Positions 1 through 12,545 of a DNA stretch of 64,000 bases are shown here, piece after piece (the stretch's first letter is position 1; every line of letters begins with the position of its first letter). The notes under the pieces are model-generated. The model did no database searches and was not told the DNA's origin. It saw only the letters and a program-made list of their open reading frames with translations. The stretch is from contig VUYV01000149.1 in assembly GCA_008711295.1 (NCBI GenBank), positions 248,001-312,000 on the forward strand, written 5' to 3'. A program made the translations under genes and the position numbers. The DNA comes from Anarhynchus alexandrinus. Lineage: Eukaryota > Chordata > Aves > Charadriiformes > Charadriidae.

Positions 1-3000
1 TTTTAACTTGTCCTAATTGGTCTACAAATCACACAATTTTAAAAACTCCCTGTTTCAAGGGAAACAAATAATAGCAGAAACTGCTATTCTTGGTATTCCT
101 CTTCAAAATTTTCTTTTTTTTTTTTTTTGAATAATGAAAAACTTTACTTTTCTCCCTAGCAGTTATCTGAAAGAAATTGAAATTGTTATCTTAGTGCTGT
201 ATTGAGTTTTCTTTCATTCAGCAGAGGATTAACTTATGTGTGACTTCCCCAGCTAGAATCAGAAGCTAAGAAAAGGTTTTTTTGGAAAGGATTTAATGAA
301 ATATGAAGATGAATGACTATTGCGAGGGGGGGAGCATCTTACATTTTGATTTATTTTCAAACTTGTTCTTTCTGAGAAGGTGCCACGTTGTGTGCAAGAA
401 ATCTCTTTCCAAACTGGGAAATGGCAAAACATTGTTTCCTTTGCAAATAATTTCTATTAGAAGGTTGAAGGAAGCCTGATTTCATTATGAGGCTTTCGGT
501 GCTCGGGAGCTTTACAGTTGAGGAGTGCCTTTGTGAACTTGTTTTCCAACAAGTGGGAGGCCATCCCCAAATACAGGTCCTGTACCAAACAGCTGCTAAT
601 TCCTTCTTACTTGGACAGAAGAACAGACTGTGTGCCAGCATGCCCAGTAGTCTTTAGTCTTTGCTGGGGAGGGTTTTGGATAGGCAATTCTGTCCAGTCT
701 GGGAATAGTTACTGGGAAGTGAATTTTCCAGTGAGAGAAAGATGCTGTCTTTGTTTATGATGTTTCGTAAGGCTGTGGAGCTGTGATATTAGGTGTAGGA
801 GTGCAATGAAATGCTGACACTTACTTTCTTTTCTGAAGTTTTGGTTAGTGGTCTATGTGTTTGTGAGTGCATGTGTACATATGGTCTAACTATTTTGAAT
901 GTGTATATATACATGCACATGCGCAAGCAGGTGTTTTTTTTTTTTCTTTTATTCATAGCAAAATGTTTATGGCTGTTCTTAAACTCTTCGCTTGGAGTGG
1001 CTCCTCTTTTCCACAGCATGATTCCTAAAATGGCTTTTGTGAAGAAGCCAATATTGGCCTCAAAAAATTGCTCATGCTTCCACTATTCCAGTGACTGAGA
1101 CCTAGAAATATTTTTGACCACAGAGACCAAAAAAATGTTAAAATAAAAGTAGCTTCTTATCTGAATAAAATGCTACATACAAATAAAATGAAAGGTTGAA
1201 AGTAAATTTTCTAATGGGGATATTCTATTTAATGTTTTTTTAGTGACTTTGCAAAGTATTTGTTGGTTAAGTAAAATTTCATCTCAACTTTCAGGTTATG
1301 CACATTATGTTTGAGAGTGAATGTACTCCCTGTTACATTCAAAATAAAAATTTTTGCAGTAACACTAATAAAAAAAAATAGCTTAGTCTAGAGTATAGTT
1401 CATATTTCCTCAAGATTTGCATACTTTTTTCATTGGTTCATTGTAATTTCCTACTTGGACACTTGTTTTTCTTTACTAGAACTGAAAAGACAAAAATCTA
1501 GTAACCCAATTTGTTGGATTATGGGTGTTTCTCTGAAAATGTATTTTTATTTTACAACTATGCTTTGAGGATCTTGTTGGCTCAGATCTACAATTTTTAA
1601 TTAGCATTACTGGTAGGAATGCCCTCCCTGTTTAAAGGGCCTGCTGGTCACTTGTAGGTAACTAATGTGGGCTTGTATCTTTAAGAGACTTAGAAGACAG
1701 TATTTGGTTGTGATAGTTTTCCATAAATAGTACATTTTGAGAATAAGACTGATTTTGCACAGAGTTCAATCAGAAGTTGGTATTAGAAATTATTAATTTT
1801 CTTATGTAGTTTTCTTTCTCTCTTGTATGAGGAGCACAGGAAGTAGAAAGCATCATTGCTTCTTCTGCATTATCCGTTTTCCGCACTCTCTTCTGGTAGT
1901 TTTGCATGTTAACACGGTTCCTCATCTCAACATGGCCTGAACCAGCATGGAGGGAGAAGTAAACATAGTCTGACCTGAGTAAAATAACTCTGTAATTCTA
2001 CAAAGCATTTATGTGAAGTAAGAAAAAACTGGTCTGACACTGGAATTTTTGAAGTACCCTATTCAGAAGTCAATACTGAAATATTTTCACTTCTAGTGAA
2101 TGCGTGAAAGAGAATGGGAGGCAGAAAGGATTTTTGGGGAGGGGGAAAGGATTTATGGATAAAATGTGAGATTGTATTGGATTTGGTTGACAGGCTGAGA
2201 GATTGGGTCGAGTCTGGAAACTAGAATGTGCCCTGATGCTCCTTTTTATTTTTTCTGGTCTGTAGACATCTTTCTGTGAGTTGAGGCAAAGGAAAAAAAG
2301 GAAAGCACACAGGTTGACTTAAACGGATATGCAGAGATTTATGCTAACCTTGATATGATCAGCTACAATATGTAGTATTGTACCTATGGATGAGACATAG
2401 CAGAATTATTTTACTATTTTCACTGAGTTTAAAAACAAAACAAACGCTCTCTTCTAGCTTGGACAGTAGTAGAAAAAAATTTCACCTCTGCTAGATAGCA
2501 TTAAATATTGTCCTTTAATATAGTACTAATAGTGATGGTTTTTTCTGAACATAGATTTACAGGTGCAGGATAGAAGTATTGGATCATGTGTTCTTTTCCT
2601 GTTTTAGCTGCTGCTCAGCAAGTAGGATGGGAAAAGTTGAAGGACCTTAATTGTTATAGATGTTTTCATTACTTAACTGCTTGCATGGTTTTATTATCTT
2701 TAGAGCAGAAGTACCTTAATTTTAAGGAACGTTTTGAGGCACCAGTAAGGATTTTGGTCTCATCTTCTCAAATTCTGTTTTCATGCATGGTGCCATTAGG
2801 AGTATTATGTTGAGTATTGCTTAAAATTATTCTTGATTAAATGTACTTTCTATTCTGTGTTTACTATAGAATTCCTCAAATCTAGCCAGCAGGACTTGGC
2901 AATCCAAGGAATAGTTGTTGCTACTTTTGATTTGCTTCTTTTTTCATTATTATCTTGCAAAAGCACGATTGTGTAAAGAAAATAAAGCTATTTGTTCAGT

Positions 3001-3309
3001 GATGGTGTTGGCAATGTTAATCTGAAACTATTGCTTATGTTTTAAGTCGTTCTTAAAGTCACTTTTGTTTTAAATTGAATTGTTACTCATCATTATGACC
3101 TTATATTTTAGCCAAGTTCAACCCCCACTGTCCATTGAAGAATTTTTTTTTTGGAGGAACTGTGTTTGACTGCGTTTAGTTGTGTCAGCATTTCTGCTGG
3201 AAGGTAATACTTGCTGTACTGAAATAGTGAGACAGTTGTAGCTGAATCGCAAACCAGTAACTGAAGGGTTTCTAGAAGGTGGAACTTTTGGTTTATTTCA
3301 TTATCGCAG
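1..3309. other. AT-rich non-coding DNA, no gene recognised
   Basis: Unique AT-rich sequence with frequent stops in all frames. It holds a T15 run at 114-128, a short alternating TG/TA tract around 896-925 and a second T-rich run at 934-950. The open frames here are under about 100 codons, overlap on opposite strands and match no family I know. I see no CR1-like sequence. Confidence 0.6.
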
Positions 3310-3345
3310 GAGACAAGTATAGGAAATCACACATCTTTCAAAGAG
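3310..3345 (+). other. Exon-like 36-bp block (microexon candidate)
   Basis: A pyrimidine-containing stretch ending in 'attatcgcag' precedes 36 bases, followed directly by 'gtaagg', a near-consensus splice donor. The length is a multiple of three. In frame 0 it reads ETSIGNHTSFKE without a stop, and a second frame is also open. The acceptor tract is only moderately pyrimidine-rich, and a 64-kb window is expected to contain such pairs by chance. No neighbouring exon was found that joins to it, so this is a weak candidate. Confidence 0.12.
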
Positions 3346-6300
3346 GTAAGGATGTATAGAAGTCAAAGAGAGAAGGAGTTAGTGTTCATTTTAGTCGAGT
3401 AATAACTAATGTTAGTTAATGCAGTTGAAATCTTTCACAAATAGAATTCAGGTTTCATATTTAAAAAAAAAGATAAGCAACATTCTGGAAAAGTGGGTGT
3501 AGAGTGGAAAGGAATAATTATGGGGGAATGTACTTGTTATCCTTGGAAGGAAGAAAATAAATATAAATAGTAAATAGTGATTTTTCTCTATTTCGTGATA
3601 GAATAGAGAATTTGTTACCCCAAATGAGAAGCAGAATTGCAGCAGAAATCGTTCTCCAAAGATAGGGTTTTTGTGTGTGTTCTTGTGCTCTTTTGGAGCC
3701 ATAGCTAAGATAACAGGCATATTTTGTCTGATAGTTACTGATTTTTCAACATAGTGGGAAAGTTGGGGGGGGCAAGTAGAAAGTTTGTTTTCTTGTTTTG
3801 AGAATGTTGTTTCAAGACTTTCAACCACAAATGGATGTTTTCTCTCTATGATACAGTATTCCTCAGAAATTTTACAGAGAATATAGATTAATGAGTGCAA
3901 GATAACTTAGTGAAGTGTGTGCCTTCAGGAAGAGGAGGGGAAGTTGTACTTGCATATGTTGTGAAAAACATATGCAACTAAATTTAGCTCATACTAGCCG
4001 ATTCTACTTATTTTGAAGATTGTTTGTGGGATACTTCCAACCTTGTATGAAAAAGGGCATGGGAAGAATTTTTTTATTTCCATTTGGGCCCTTGCATCTC
4101 CTTTTCTCCTTTTTCCCTCCCCCAAGGAAAAAAGCCTCTGAACAGAAGACAAATTATTTCTCTGCCTACACTTGTATCTTAGTAGTCTCATTTTAGCACC
4201 ATGTCGTCATGCTGCAAGATTAATTGGCATATGCTGGTTTTTGTTTTTAGCCTCCTCCAGTATTATACAGTAGCTAATGCTTCTTCCATAAATCTTAGAT
4301 GTAACTGTGAGAGCTTAGCCTATTATCCAAAACAATTTCTCTCCTCTTCTTTTGAAATGTGGCAACATTAGAAGCTGCTGTTTATCGTGTGCTATATGTA
4401 TTTTGTGTGTTTGATACTAATACTGCTGGACTAAAAAAAAAAAAAAAGGACTGGATGACTTCGTATTGATCTGTAGCACTTTAGAGTTTTTTAATCCTTT
4501 ATGGTGGGTGTGCTGAGCTACAAGTGCTCTGGTTGTAGTTCACAGAAACACAGCATCCTCTTCAGCTGTTATTTTCAGAATTTTTAGTGTTTTTTCTCCC
4601 CCTCTGATTGGGGAAGTTGAATACTAACGTATCATTTAATTTAGTTGGAAAAGTATTGATTGCTTTCCCTCTCAAGAAAGAAAAAAAAACAACAAAAAAA
4701 ACCCCAACAAACTGCTGATATTATAATTGCATGTCATATCTGTAGCTGAAAAGAAAAAATACTTGTACCCTGATGCTCCTTTCTATTTCAAAGTATATAA
4801 TTTCTTCTCATAAAAGACTTTCCCTCCCTGAAAATTTTGCTTTGCATGTGGTGTACTGCTGCCTTTCTATTTCAAGCTAAATAAATACTAGTTAGTTGAA
4901 ATAGATTTTAAGGATTCTAATTGTTTATAATCTTCTTATGGAGTCAGTGACCATAATATATTCAAATTCGGGGATTGTACCTTGGATTTCCAAGCAGTAA
5001 AATGAGGTTGTTTACTCGCTGTTCTGAAGCTGTTCAAGGTACTCAGAGAATTACCTTTGAACACTGCAGTTCCTAAAGCTGTTGGTATTTCTTCTTTGAC
5101 AGCATGTACCCTTAGGTGTTGAATGTAAAGATTTTTGGCACGTAGATGGTAAAAGGATTTATAAGATGCTTTTTTTTTTTTTTAAGAAGGTCACTAACGA
5201 ATGCTGAGTTGCCATTTTTAGAGGTGTCTATCCCAGCTGCTTTTAAAGCTTGTCCTTTGAGTACCTTGTTGTACAACAGAACCACTGAAGGTTGAGTCAA
5301 GTTTGTTCAGAGCCGTATCCCCTGGAAACGTATTGGCAAGCGTGATTTAGCACCGCTTGTCTTAATCCTGTACATTCCTGACCACGGCAAGGCTATGCAT
5401 TCAGTAAGATTTATTCCACACTGTACTTTCAGCATTTAAAGTTTGTAAAGCCAAAGGCATTAAGAAGACAACATGAGAAACGAGCGTGCTTCTTTTTCTT
5501 TAAAGTCTCAAAAAGAGACCATTACTTAATATGAAATTATAGTTTCTGAAGTGTGTTAAGAATCAATCTGAAATGTGAAAAATGTATGAAGTGACACAAC
5601 TGTCTTCAGCACCATTGGATTCTAGAAGTATTTGGGGCAGTTTGTGCCACAGCACACACGTAAAACTGGTGTGCAGCTAAGCTTGTTTTAACTTGTTGCA
5701 ATGACTACTTCATTTAGGCAAAGGACCTCTGTATGACCAACCTTTCCTCATAAGGGCAAGCTTCTAAGACAAATTAAACAGCTTCCAAAATAATGTTAAG
5801 TTATTCAGTAGATCTATAGGGATGAAAGGGAGAAATGATGAGGAAGGGGTAACAAAGAGTAATGGCTTCAGGCAGTCCTGCTGGCAGAAGGCACTCAAAT
5901 GATTGTAATGACTTCTGTCAGTGTAAAATGGGTGGAATATGTTTTATGAATGTCTAATTATTGCTTTTAAAACAAGAGTAATGTGGCTAGAACTCAGACT
6001 TACTGGAAGACCTAGTTTTCTTTTAAGTTAGGCCTGTCCCACGTTGGGACGTGATTATGTCTCCAGCTAAAACCTTGCTTTTTTTTCTTCAGGAAGGTGG
6101 ATGAGGTATTTCAGTAATTTAGATATAATTTCCTGCAGTAGGGCTCAGCAGAAAACTGAAACTAATTCCATTCCTTAGGGAATTCTCCAACATAGAGCTG
6201 GATGCTTTTGGGAGATACTAGAGTGTAACTGAACGTTATCACTTTGTTGTATTTTATGGTACTTACACTAGTATTTATGATGGTACTACCATAATATTAT

Positions 6301-6744
6301 GACAAGTTGTCTCAATAGCTCTGAGAAGTAGGGGAATCACTCCTGTCTACAAAGAGAAAATGAGTCATGCAATAACTTGAGAAATTGTGATCTATGGTAG
6401 ATCTTGCGGAGCAGGATAGATAGTCATTACGTAGTGTCTGAGGGTTGTGGGCCAGGGCTGCTGCAGTACGGAGGATATATGCAACAATATAAGCAAAGCA
6501 TTAAATGACTATGAATGCAGCTGTCCTATTTCTCATGTAATGTCTTAACCCATAAGCTAGTTTTATTTTTCATCAAATAAAAAAATTCAGATCAATAAAA
6601 TTATTATTTAATTGCTTGAAATTCTGGGCTGGTGAAAGGAAATATTCAAAATGGTATTCTTTTCCTGAGATGGAATCTGTTTTACAATTGGTGTGAAGGA
6701 AGTGGAGGAAGAATGTTCATAACTCATCTAAAAAGTTATTTAAG
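3346..6744. other. AT-rich non-coding DNA with simple tracts
   Basis: No gene recognised. It contains a G8 run at 3765-3772, an A15 run at 4433-4447, an A-rich tract with AAC and CCCC units at 4679-4711, and a T14 run at 5170-5183. A 150-codon frame on the reverse strand (3448-3900) has low-complexity F/I/L-rich composition typical of translated AT-rich DNA and shows no domain. Confidence 0.55.
4679..4711. repeat. A-rich tract with AAC/CCCC interruptions
   Basis: An A9 run followed by CAACA, A8, CCCC and AACAAAC. It is the A-strand counterpart of the T/TTG tracts at 6745, 16065 and 21019. It could be a degenerated poly(A) or simple repeat; no transposon body adjoins it. Confidence 0.5.
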
Positions 6745-6807
6745 GTGGTTGGGTTTGGGTTTTTTTTGTGTTCTGCTGTTTGGTTTTGTTGTTGTTGTTT
6801 TTTTTAA
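6745..6807. repeat. T/G-rich simple tract (TTTGG and TTG units)
   Basis: A G/T-only stretch with GGTTTGGG, T8, TGGTTTTG and (TTG)n followed by T8. It matches in style the tracts at 16065-16110 and 21019-21087 and the complementary C/A tract at 34229-34295. Confidence 0.55.
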
Positions 6808-9364
6808 TTACCAAATTTTTATTAAATTACTAAAAGTAAAAATAGTTCTATTGTTACTCCTTTCATGGAAAAACATTCTAATTGTATGAGTACCCCCACC
6901 CTTCTTCATTTCTTCCGTATGTCAATGCTGGGCAGTGCTAGGCTTTGGGAGAGCAGCGCCAGGGAGGAAGAAGGCAGGGAGCCCCGTTTGCTGGGGAATA
7001 AGCACTTACAATAGAATCTGTGTAAAGAGCCGGTTCATAACAGTAGTAAGTGTTCCCCCCGAGATCTTGCAGTCCGAAATGAAACCATCCCATCTTCACT
7101 GTTCGCAGCTGTTGCTTGAATGCCAAAGCGTTCTCTAAAGGATGTTTTGTTGTAGGAGATGTGGGTTTCTGCCCATAAACAATTGATTTCTCAGTTTCAG
7201 TAAATATGCTTTTCTGAGAGAAATTTCCATTTTTGTAGCTGATTTCCTTGATATTTCAGGCCACCTTAGTTCTGGAAGAAGGAAAAGTTGAGAGGTCTTT
7301 TAAGGATAGGAACCTCTTTGTTGCAAAATTGCTGTGATGGTGTATCAGGGAGGAGCTTTGGTTTGTGAATAGAATCTGGCACAGGTTTTGCAGCAGGTTA
7401 CTAAACTCCTTAGCAGCAACCCATGGCCGCTTGATATGGTCTTTAAGTCTCAGCCATTTCCAAAGAACTGTGTTTATATGAAAATGCACTACGTTGTTTG
7501 AAGGGAGGAATCAAATACTGTTTCCAGCATCCCCAGTCGGATTGGGAACCTAGAGGTTCTAGACATGACACTAATGCATTTCAGATTATTACTGGTATAT
7601 GTAAGTTTGTAGTCTATTGCTCCACCTTCATAACTGTATGTAAATTAGAGGGAAGTTAGACCGAGTATCTGGAAATGTCTGTAAAATCCAGTTTTCTATA
7701 TGGGAAAATTTTCCTGAAAGGAAGCATTACTGGAACCTTTAACTTAATGTAATACACTAACAAATTAACCTTGTGGAATTTCAGGGGTGGCATGCATCAG
7801 TGTTCTTCTTTGTTAGTACAAATAACTAAATGCAACTGTATTTCTGGTTTTTATTGTTGCTTTGAGTTGTCTTATTGGAATGTCAATATTATGTATAAGA
7901 TGAAAGTATAAAGGCTACTCTAACTCATGCTTTAATAAATTATATTTGCTTGAAGTGGGAGATCCATTTAATGCCTACAGAGAGAGTAAGCATCTTTTGT
8001 TTTAAATGCATTACAGTTTTTTTGTATCAACGGTAGCTTCCAGTTAAGGTTAGCAATTACACTGACACTAACTTCATGCTAGCCAGAGCCAAAGCCTAAT
8101 CTTTCAAAGTCCTTGTTCCACCAAACTGTTATGTGTCATAATGGTTTATCTTCCACTTGACATCCCCTCCCTAATGGAAAAGTTGTTAGAAATGAAAGTA
8201 AATAGTTTGGGATATGGTGGATTATATTTTACTGCAAATAATTATTCACTTTCTTTGTTTCCCTATGCTCCTGGTCAGGTGATGCGTTAGAGGAGGCTGA
8301 GGAGGAGCAGTGAGAATGTGTTTATTATATGTTTGGAGGTCATTCCATGAAGCTTGATTTCTATAAAATGTGCAATATGGAAACGCCCTGCTACCCTGAG
8401 TTTAGAAAATAATCGGTCTTTGGAGAGTGAATCAGTAGCTGAGCTATTTCCATGGCTGCAAGTCTGCTAAGCCGATAGGTCACCAGTGACAGCTTGGCAG
8501 CAATACCTACATTGATTGCTCCTGCAAAAATGTTATCAATAGTATTAATGAAAGTAACTATTTTGTTTCTGAAATTACTTAATTTCTTGCAGCAGCAAGG
8601 GATGATTATTGGAAGTAATTCCTTTGCAGCAACACTTTCTCTAGCAGGATCTAGAGCGGGGAAATCTGAGCTTGTAATTTTTGGTTTAGAAATAACGTAT
8701 TTTGATGTGGCTCTGTTGAGTGGGTGTTGTGCAACATCAAAGCAAGAGAATCAGTGCTTCTGTGGGGAGATGTCAGTAGGTCAGTGATAGTACATTTCTC
8801 TTAATCTTTTAATCATGAGGTTGCTAAAAAAGAGAATCTAATGTTTTTATGACTCAGAAAACTGAATAGTGTCACCTTGTCAAGAGCATTAACTTGCAAT
8901 ACTGTCAGTCCTTTTAAAACTTTTTTATATATTAACTGTACTTTTTCTGTTCCGGGCTCCAGTACCCATTAAGTTGCAGTTGTAGCTGTGAGTGTTCAGC
9001 ATATCTGGCAGTTTCAGGTTGGATACAGAACATGCACAGCATGTGATCAGTGAGCATGGGTGAAAAATCCTGTTGGCTCCAGGTCATGTAAGAATTCTGC
9101 AATAGCTGCAGAGAAAGAATCCAGCTGGCCAGAGTTGCATAACAAATTCATTTTTTTTTCATGGTTTTTAATTTGGTGGCAGGAATGGTGGAGACTTGTG
9201 ACAAAACCATTTTTGGCTGAAAAAATTAAATTCATTGTAACCCAAAGTGTTTGTGTAAATGTATCCTTTTGAAATTCTAATGAAAAGGACCATTGGAAAC
9301 AGCTTGTTTCCTTCTAGCTCAGCGTTGGCTTTGGCAGTTTCAGACAGAGCTTCCATGAGGACTG
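6808..9364. other. Non-coding DNA, no gene recognised
   Basis: Unique sequence of ordinary AT-rich composition. The longest frame, 97 codons on the plus strand at 8494-8787, starts with a plausible ATG but has no recognisable domain, no splice context and no codon pattern that sets it apart. No repeat family identified. Confidence 0.5.
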
Positions 9365-9535
9365 CTGGGCTCCGCCGCCCCAGGAGGCCTGCGGCCCTTC
9401 CTTCTCGCTTTGTAGAACAGAGCCAGGACCTCGCAAAGCCTGCGCTTTCGGCTCCTCGGTCCTTGCCCCCGCATGCTCAGTGCTTGCAGAAAGAGCCAGG
9501 TGCGTCCAGAAGCCCCGCGAACCACTGCTCCCTCA
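9365..9535. promoter_or_regulatory. CpG-dense islet of unknown role
   Basis: About a dozen CpG dinucleotides fall within roughly 170 bases, clearly above the CpG-poor surroundings, along with a GCCGCCCC-type motif near 9372. It is too short to count as a classical CpG island. It could be a regulatory element, an exon remnant or a GC-rich ancient repeat. Overlapping frames exist on both strands (126 and 122 codons), as expected of stop-poor GC-rich DNA, so they are not called as genes. Confidence 0.25.
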
Positions 9536-12360
9536 GAAATCAAGCCTTGGTTGTCATATTTTTCAAAAGTTATTTTGGTTTCTTCTCCTTTGGGAAGTTT
9601 TGCAATATCTGTCTTCTGTTTCTCAGAATTGCTTGCTGAATAAAATTCTCCGCTCCTGCTTTTACAAATCCTGTCATAAATGAGGCAGGGAGCCCACGAG
9701 TGCGACACAACACCCTCACTCTCGGAGCTCTCTTAGCTGAGGTTTAAGTAGAGGAAAAAAGTGAAAATAACCTGTTATTCAGTCACATGTGCGGCTTTGG
9801 GGTGGAAGGATGGGTGAGGCCACCTGGGCAGGCCACTCTCGGGAGTGACATGAAGTGCACGTGCATTAAACGGGTCGGTGTCAGTGGGCAGGTGACAACT
9901 CCGTTCTTGGCAGTGAATCACAATGACGTTGCCTTAATATTTACAGACTGCATGTGTATAAAAGTAGCATTAATCCTAGTTATCCTAAATTAATTATTTT
10001 GCAAGTGGTTTAACTTCATGAATAGGTTCTAAAGCCGTGGTTTAGTATAATCTTATGCACTGGAGTTATGTGTGTAGTGAATGAGATTTTACCATATATA
10101 AATTTGGTTCAGAGAAAGTAAAAGAGTTTGTATTTGTGCAGACACACTCTTTTATGTATATATTATTTTTTTTTTGGTGCATGAGTAAGCTGTCCAAACA
10201 CTCACCTGCTTAGGGCGTCCAGCACCTTCTGCTATTTTAGCTTTATTTTGCATCAGGCTCGGTGTAGCAGAGTAAGCTTCGCTGCATTGGATATTTTATG
10301 TTGTCACTGGAAAAGTCCCAGCTGGAAAGTGCTTATTTAATGGTTTTCATTTGGACTTCTTTTAATAGAGACAGACAAGGGTGAAAGTGACCTGCTTTGA
10401 GTAATGCAAGCAGCTGATAAAAATGATAGGTTTTATGAAAATTTTTATGGTTATGTGAACATTTTAGAGTTTCTAGACATTTCACTACTTTAGACATTAA
10501 GAGTTTGGGGGGGGGTTAGCATGTGAAGTAATATTTTTAGCTGGTGTGTAGCTTCATTTACATGAAAATATTGCATAGTCTTGTTACATTCAGGTTTTTA
10601 CATATGGAAACAGACACACAAACCCACAACAGCACAGGAGCCAAATGCTGTAGAATTCAGGTAGTGAAAGTTTATCTCGAGTGCAATTATTGTTGATTTG
10701 AATAGAAATTGCAAAGCATACTGAGGTATGTAGAGGTAAAGAGAGTTTAATATGTAGGCTTTAATTGCTTTTTTTGAATTACATAGTGTTGTCAGTCTCT
10801 TACTTTCCTTCATATTACATATTCCAGAGGTTATAATTTTGTTTGTGACTGTGTTTTCTTTCAGTGTTTTACTAGTTGTTTTTTTAATTTTATTTTGGCA
10901 AATTAGAGTTTACTGGTTTCTCCAAAATGATCATAGAATGCTCGAATATCAGACCTAGTTATGCATTTTGAAAAAGAGCAAAGAGTCTGATGAAAGTAAA
11001 AATTATTGTGAGTGTCCTGATCATACTTCACTGATGCTTAGTTTGGAAATACCTTTCCTGGTGAATGAGCCTTTTTCTTGCTTTTGTTTGGGCTGAGGGT
11101 TTTTTTGTTGTTGTTGTTGTTGTTTAGAAGCCTTTCTGACTTCTGTTAAGTGAGTTCGAGCAGAGTTGAAAAAGAAAAATAATTGATCTATTTTGTAAAG
11201 AAAGGAATATGTTTCTTTAAATGACTGTGAACCTGTTTGGTCTATCTAGCAGCTCCACATCAGTTTCCATTTCCACCTGTAAAATTGAAAGTGTCACACA
11301 TCTGTGCTACAGATGTAACACAGAGGTTTTAACCCAGGAAAGAAAGATCAGAGATGATAAATCTATGAAGAGGGCTCATATACCAAAAGTCGCTAGAGGA
11401 ACTACCTGTTTTATAGTCTCCCTTAGAACTGCTTTTACCTCTACAGTGTAGAGCAGCTCTATACTTAGCAGGTAGGTCTGCAATTTCACAGATACGTTTA
11501 GTTTCCAGATGTCTTATAAGAAAAGTAATAAGTATATAATAAGTGGAAACATCTAGGGCTTTTTCCTTTGAATTTTATTATATTGTCTACATGATCTGAT
11601 ACCGTACATCAGTGGAACAGTTACGGTCATTTAGAAAAATGGCTTTTTGTTGAGCTAGCTCTTCGGAGTTTAATACTACTTCAAGGTGTAGCTGATCTGC
11701 AAAGTCAGCCTCAGCCCTTATGCCTGATTTTTTTAAATACCTTAAGGAACCTTGAGATGAAGTGAAGGTGTTGAATGCTATTGGCTTTTTTTTAATAGTA
11801 TAATAAGCCCTTCCTTTTTCTTTGGAACTACTTAACTTTTCTGCTTTACTGTTTGCATAGCATATTGACTTAAAACACCAACAAAGCAAACCCACTGCTT
11901 TTTATGATAAAATAACCTTCAGCAGAAGTCCAAACAGGAATATGTTGTTATTGCTGAGGAGGGTGGATGCAGCTCTGTTTTTCTGAAGGAGGCTTCTGTT
12001 AGACCCTTAAGGATGAAAGCTAAAAGCCAAATTTGTACTTTTGTACTGGCCTGTACCACTTTTTCTGTGGCAGTACTAAACATTTACAGCCCTGTTGGCT
12101 CCCTGTGCATAAATTGGAGACAACTGATGGGTTTGCTCTGCTCTGAGGAGTTTTCCAGGTTGTGCAGTAGCTTGCAGGTCATCCCATGCTTCACCACCTC
12201 CTCTGCCTGCTGGAGCACCGGTCGCAGCTCTTGCTTCTGCAGATCCTTTGCAAACCTTCTCAGCGGAGAGAAGCTCATTTGGAAGAAGGGGGGACTGTGG
12301 GTGTGTGAAAAGCACAGTGTAACTTCTCAACTTGCCTCATTGAAACTAAAAAGTTGGTGA
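9536..12360. other. AT-rich non-coding DNA
   Basis: No gene recognised. It includes a G9 run at 10507-10515 and a T/(TTG)n tract at 11101-11125. The remainder appears unique, with short frames only. Confidence 0.55.
11101..11125. repeat. T-run plus (TTG)n microsatellite
   Basis: A short T run followed by about six TTG units, ending before 'tagaag'. It is a simple repeat. Confidence 0.8.
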
Positions 12361-12545
12361 TGTCGGAAGAGCCCATCTCCCACTTGTTCAATACGTTAAT
12401 CACCATGGCAAAATTCAAACTGAAATCTTTTCAGGCAGCCTAATTGCTCGNGTGTCGGAAGAGCCCGTCTCCCACTTGTTGTTCAATATGTTAATCACCA
12501 TGGCAAAATTCAAACTGAAATCTTTTCAGGCAGCCTAATTGCTCG
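12361..12545 (+). repeat. Near-identical tandem duplication, 90 and 93 bp, separated by N
   Basis: Copy 1 (12361-12450) and copy 2 (12453-12545) both begin 'tgtcggaagagccc' and end 'cctaattgctcg'. They differ by two transitions (catctcc/cgtctcc and atacg/atatg) and by one 3-base insertion (gtt) in copy 2. The spacer is an N at 12451 plus a g. Copies this similar, meeting exactly at an undetermined base, suggest that both haplotypes, or both overlapping contig ends, were kept at a closed gap. A real recent tandem duplication is the alternative. Confidence 0.9.
12451..12451. other. Undetermined base (assembly gap mark)
   Basis: A single N at the junction of two near-identical copies. It most likely marks a contig join rather than one unread base. 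Confidence 0.85.

Noticed and set aside
3448..3900. 150-codon reverse-strand open frame
   Set aside because: F/I/L/H-rich composition typical of translated AT-rich DNA, no recognisable domain, no splice or promoter context.
9259..9708. Frames of 126 (+) and 122 (-) codons
   Set aside because: Mutual shadows over a CpG-rich islet; no domain in either.
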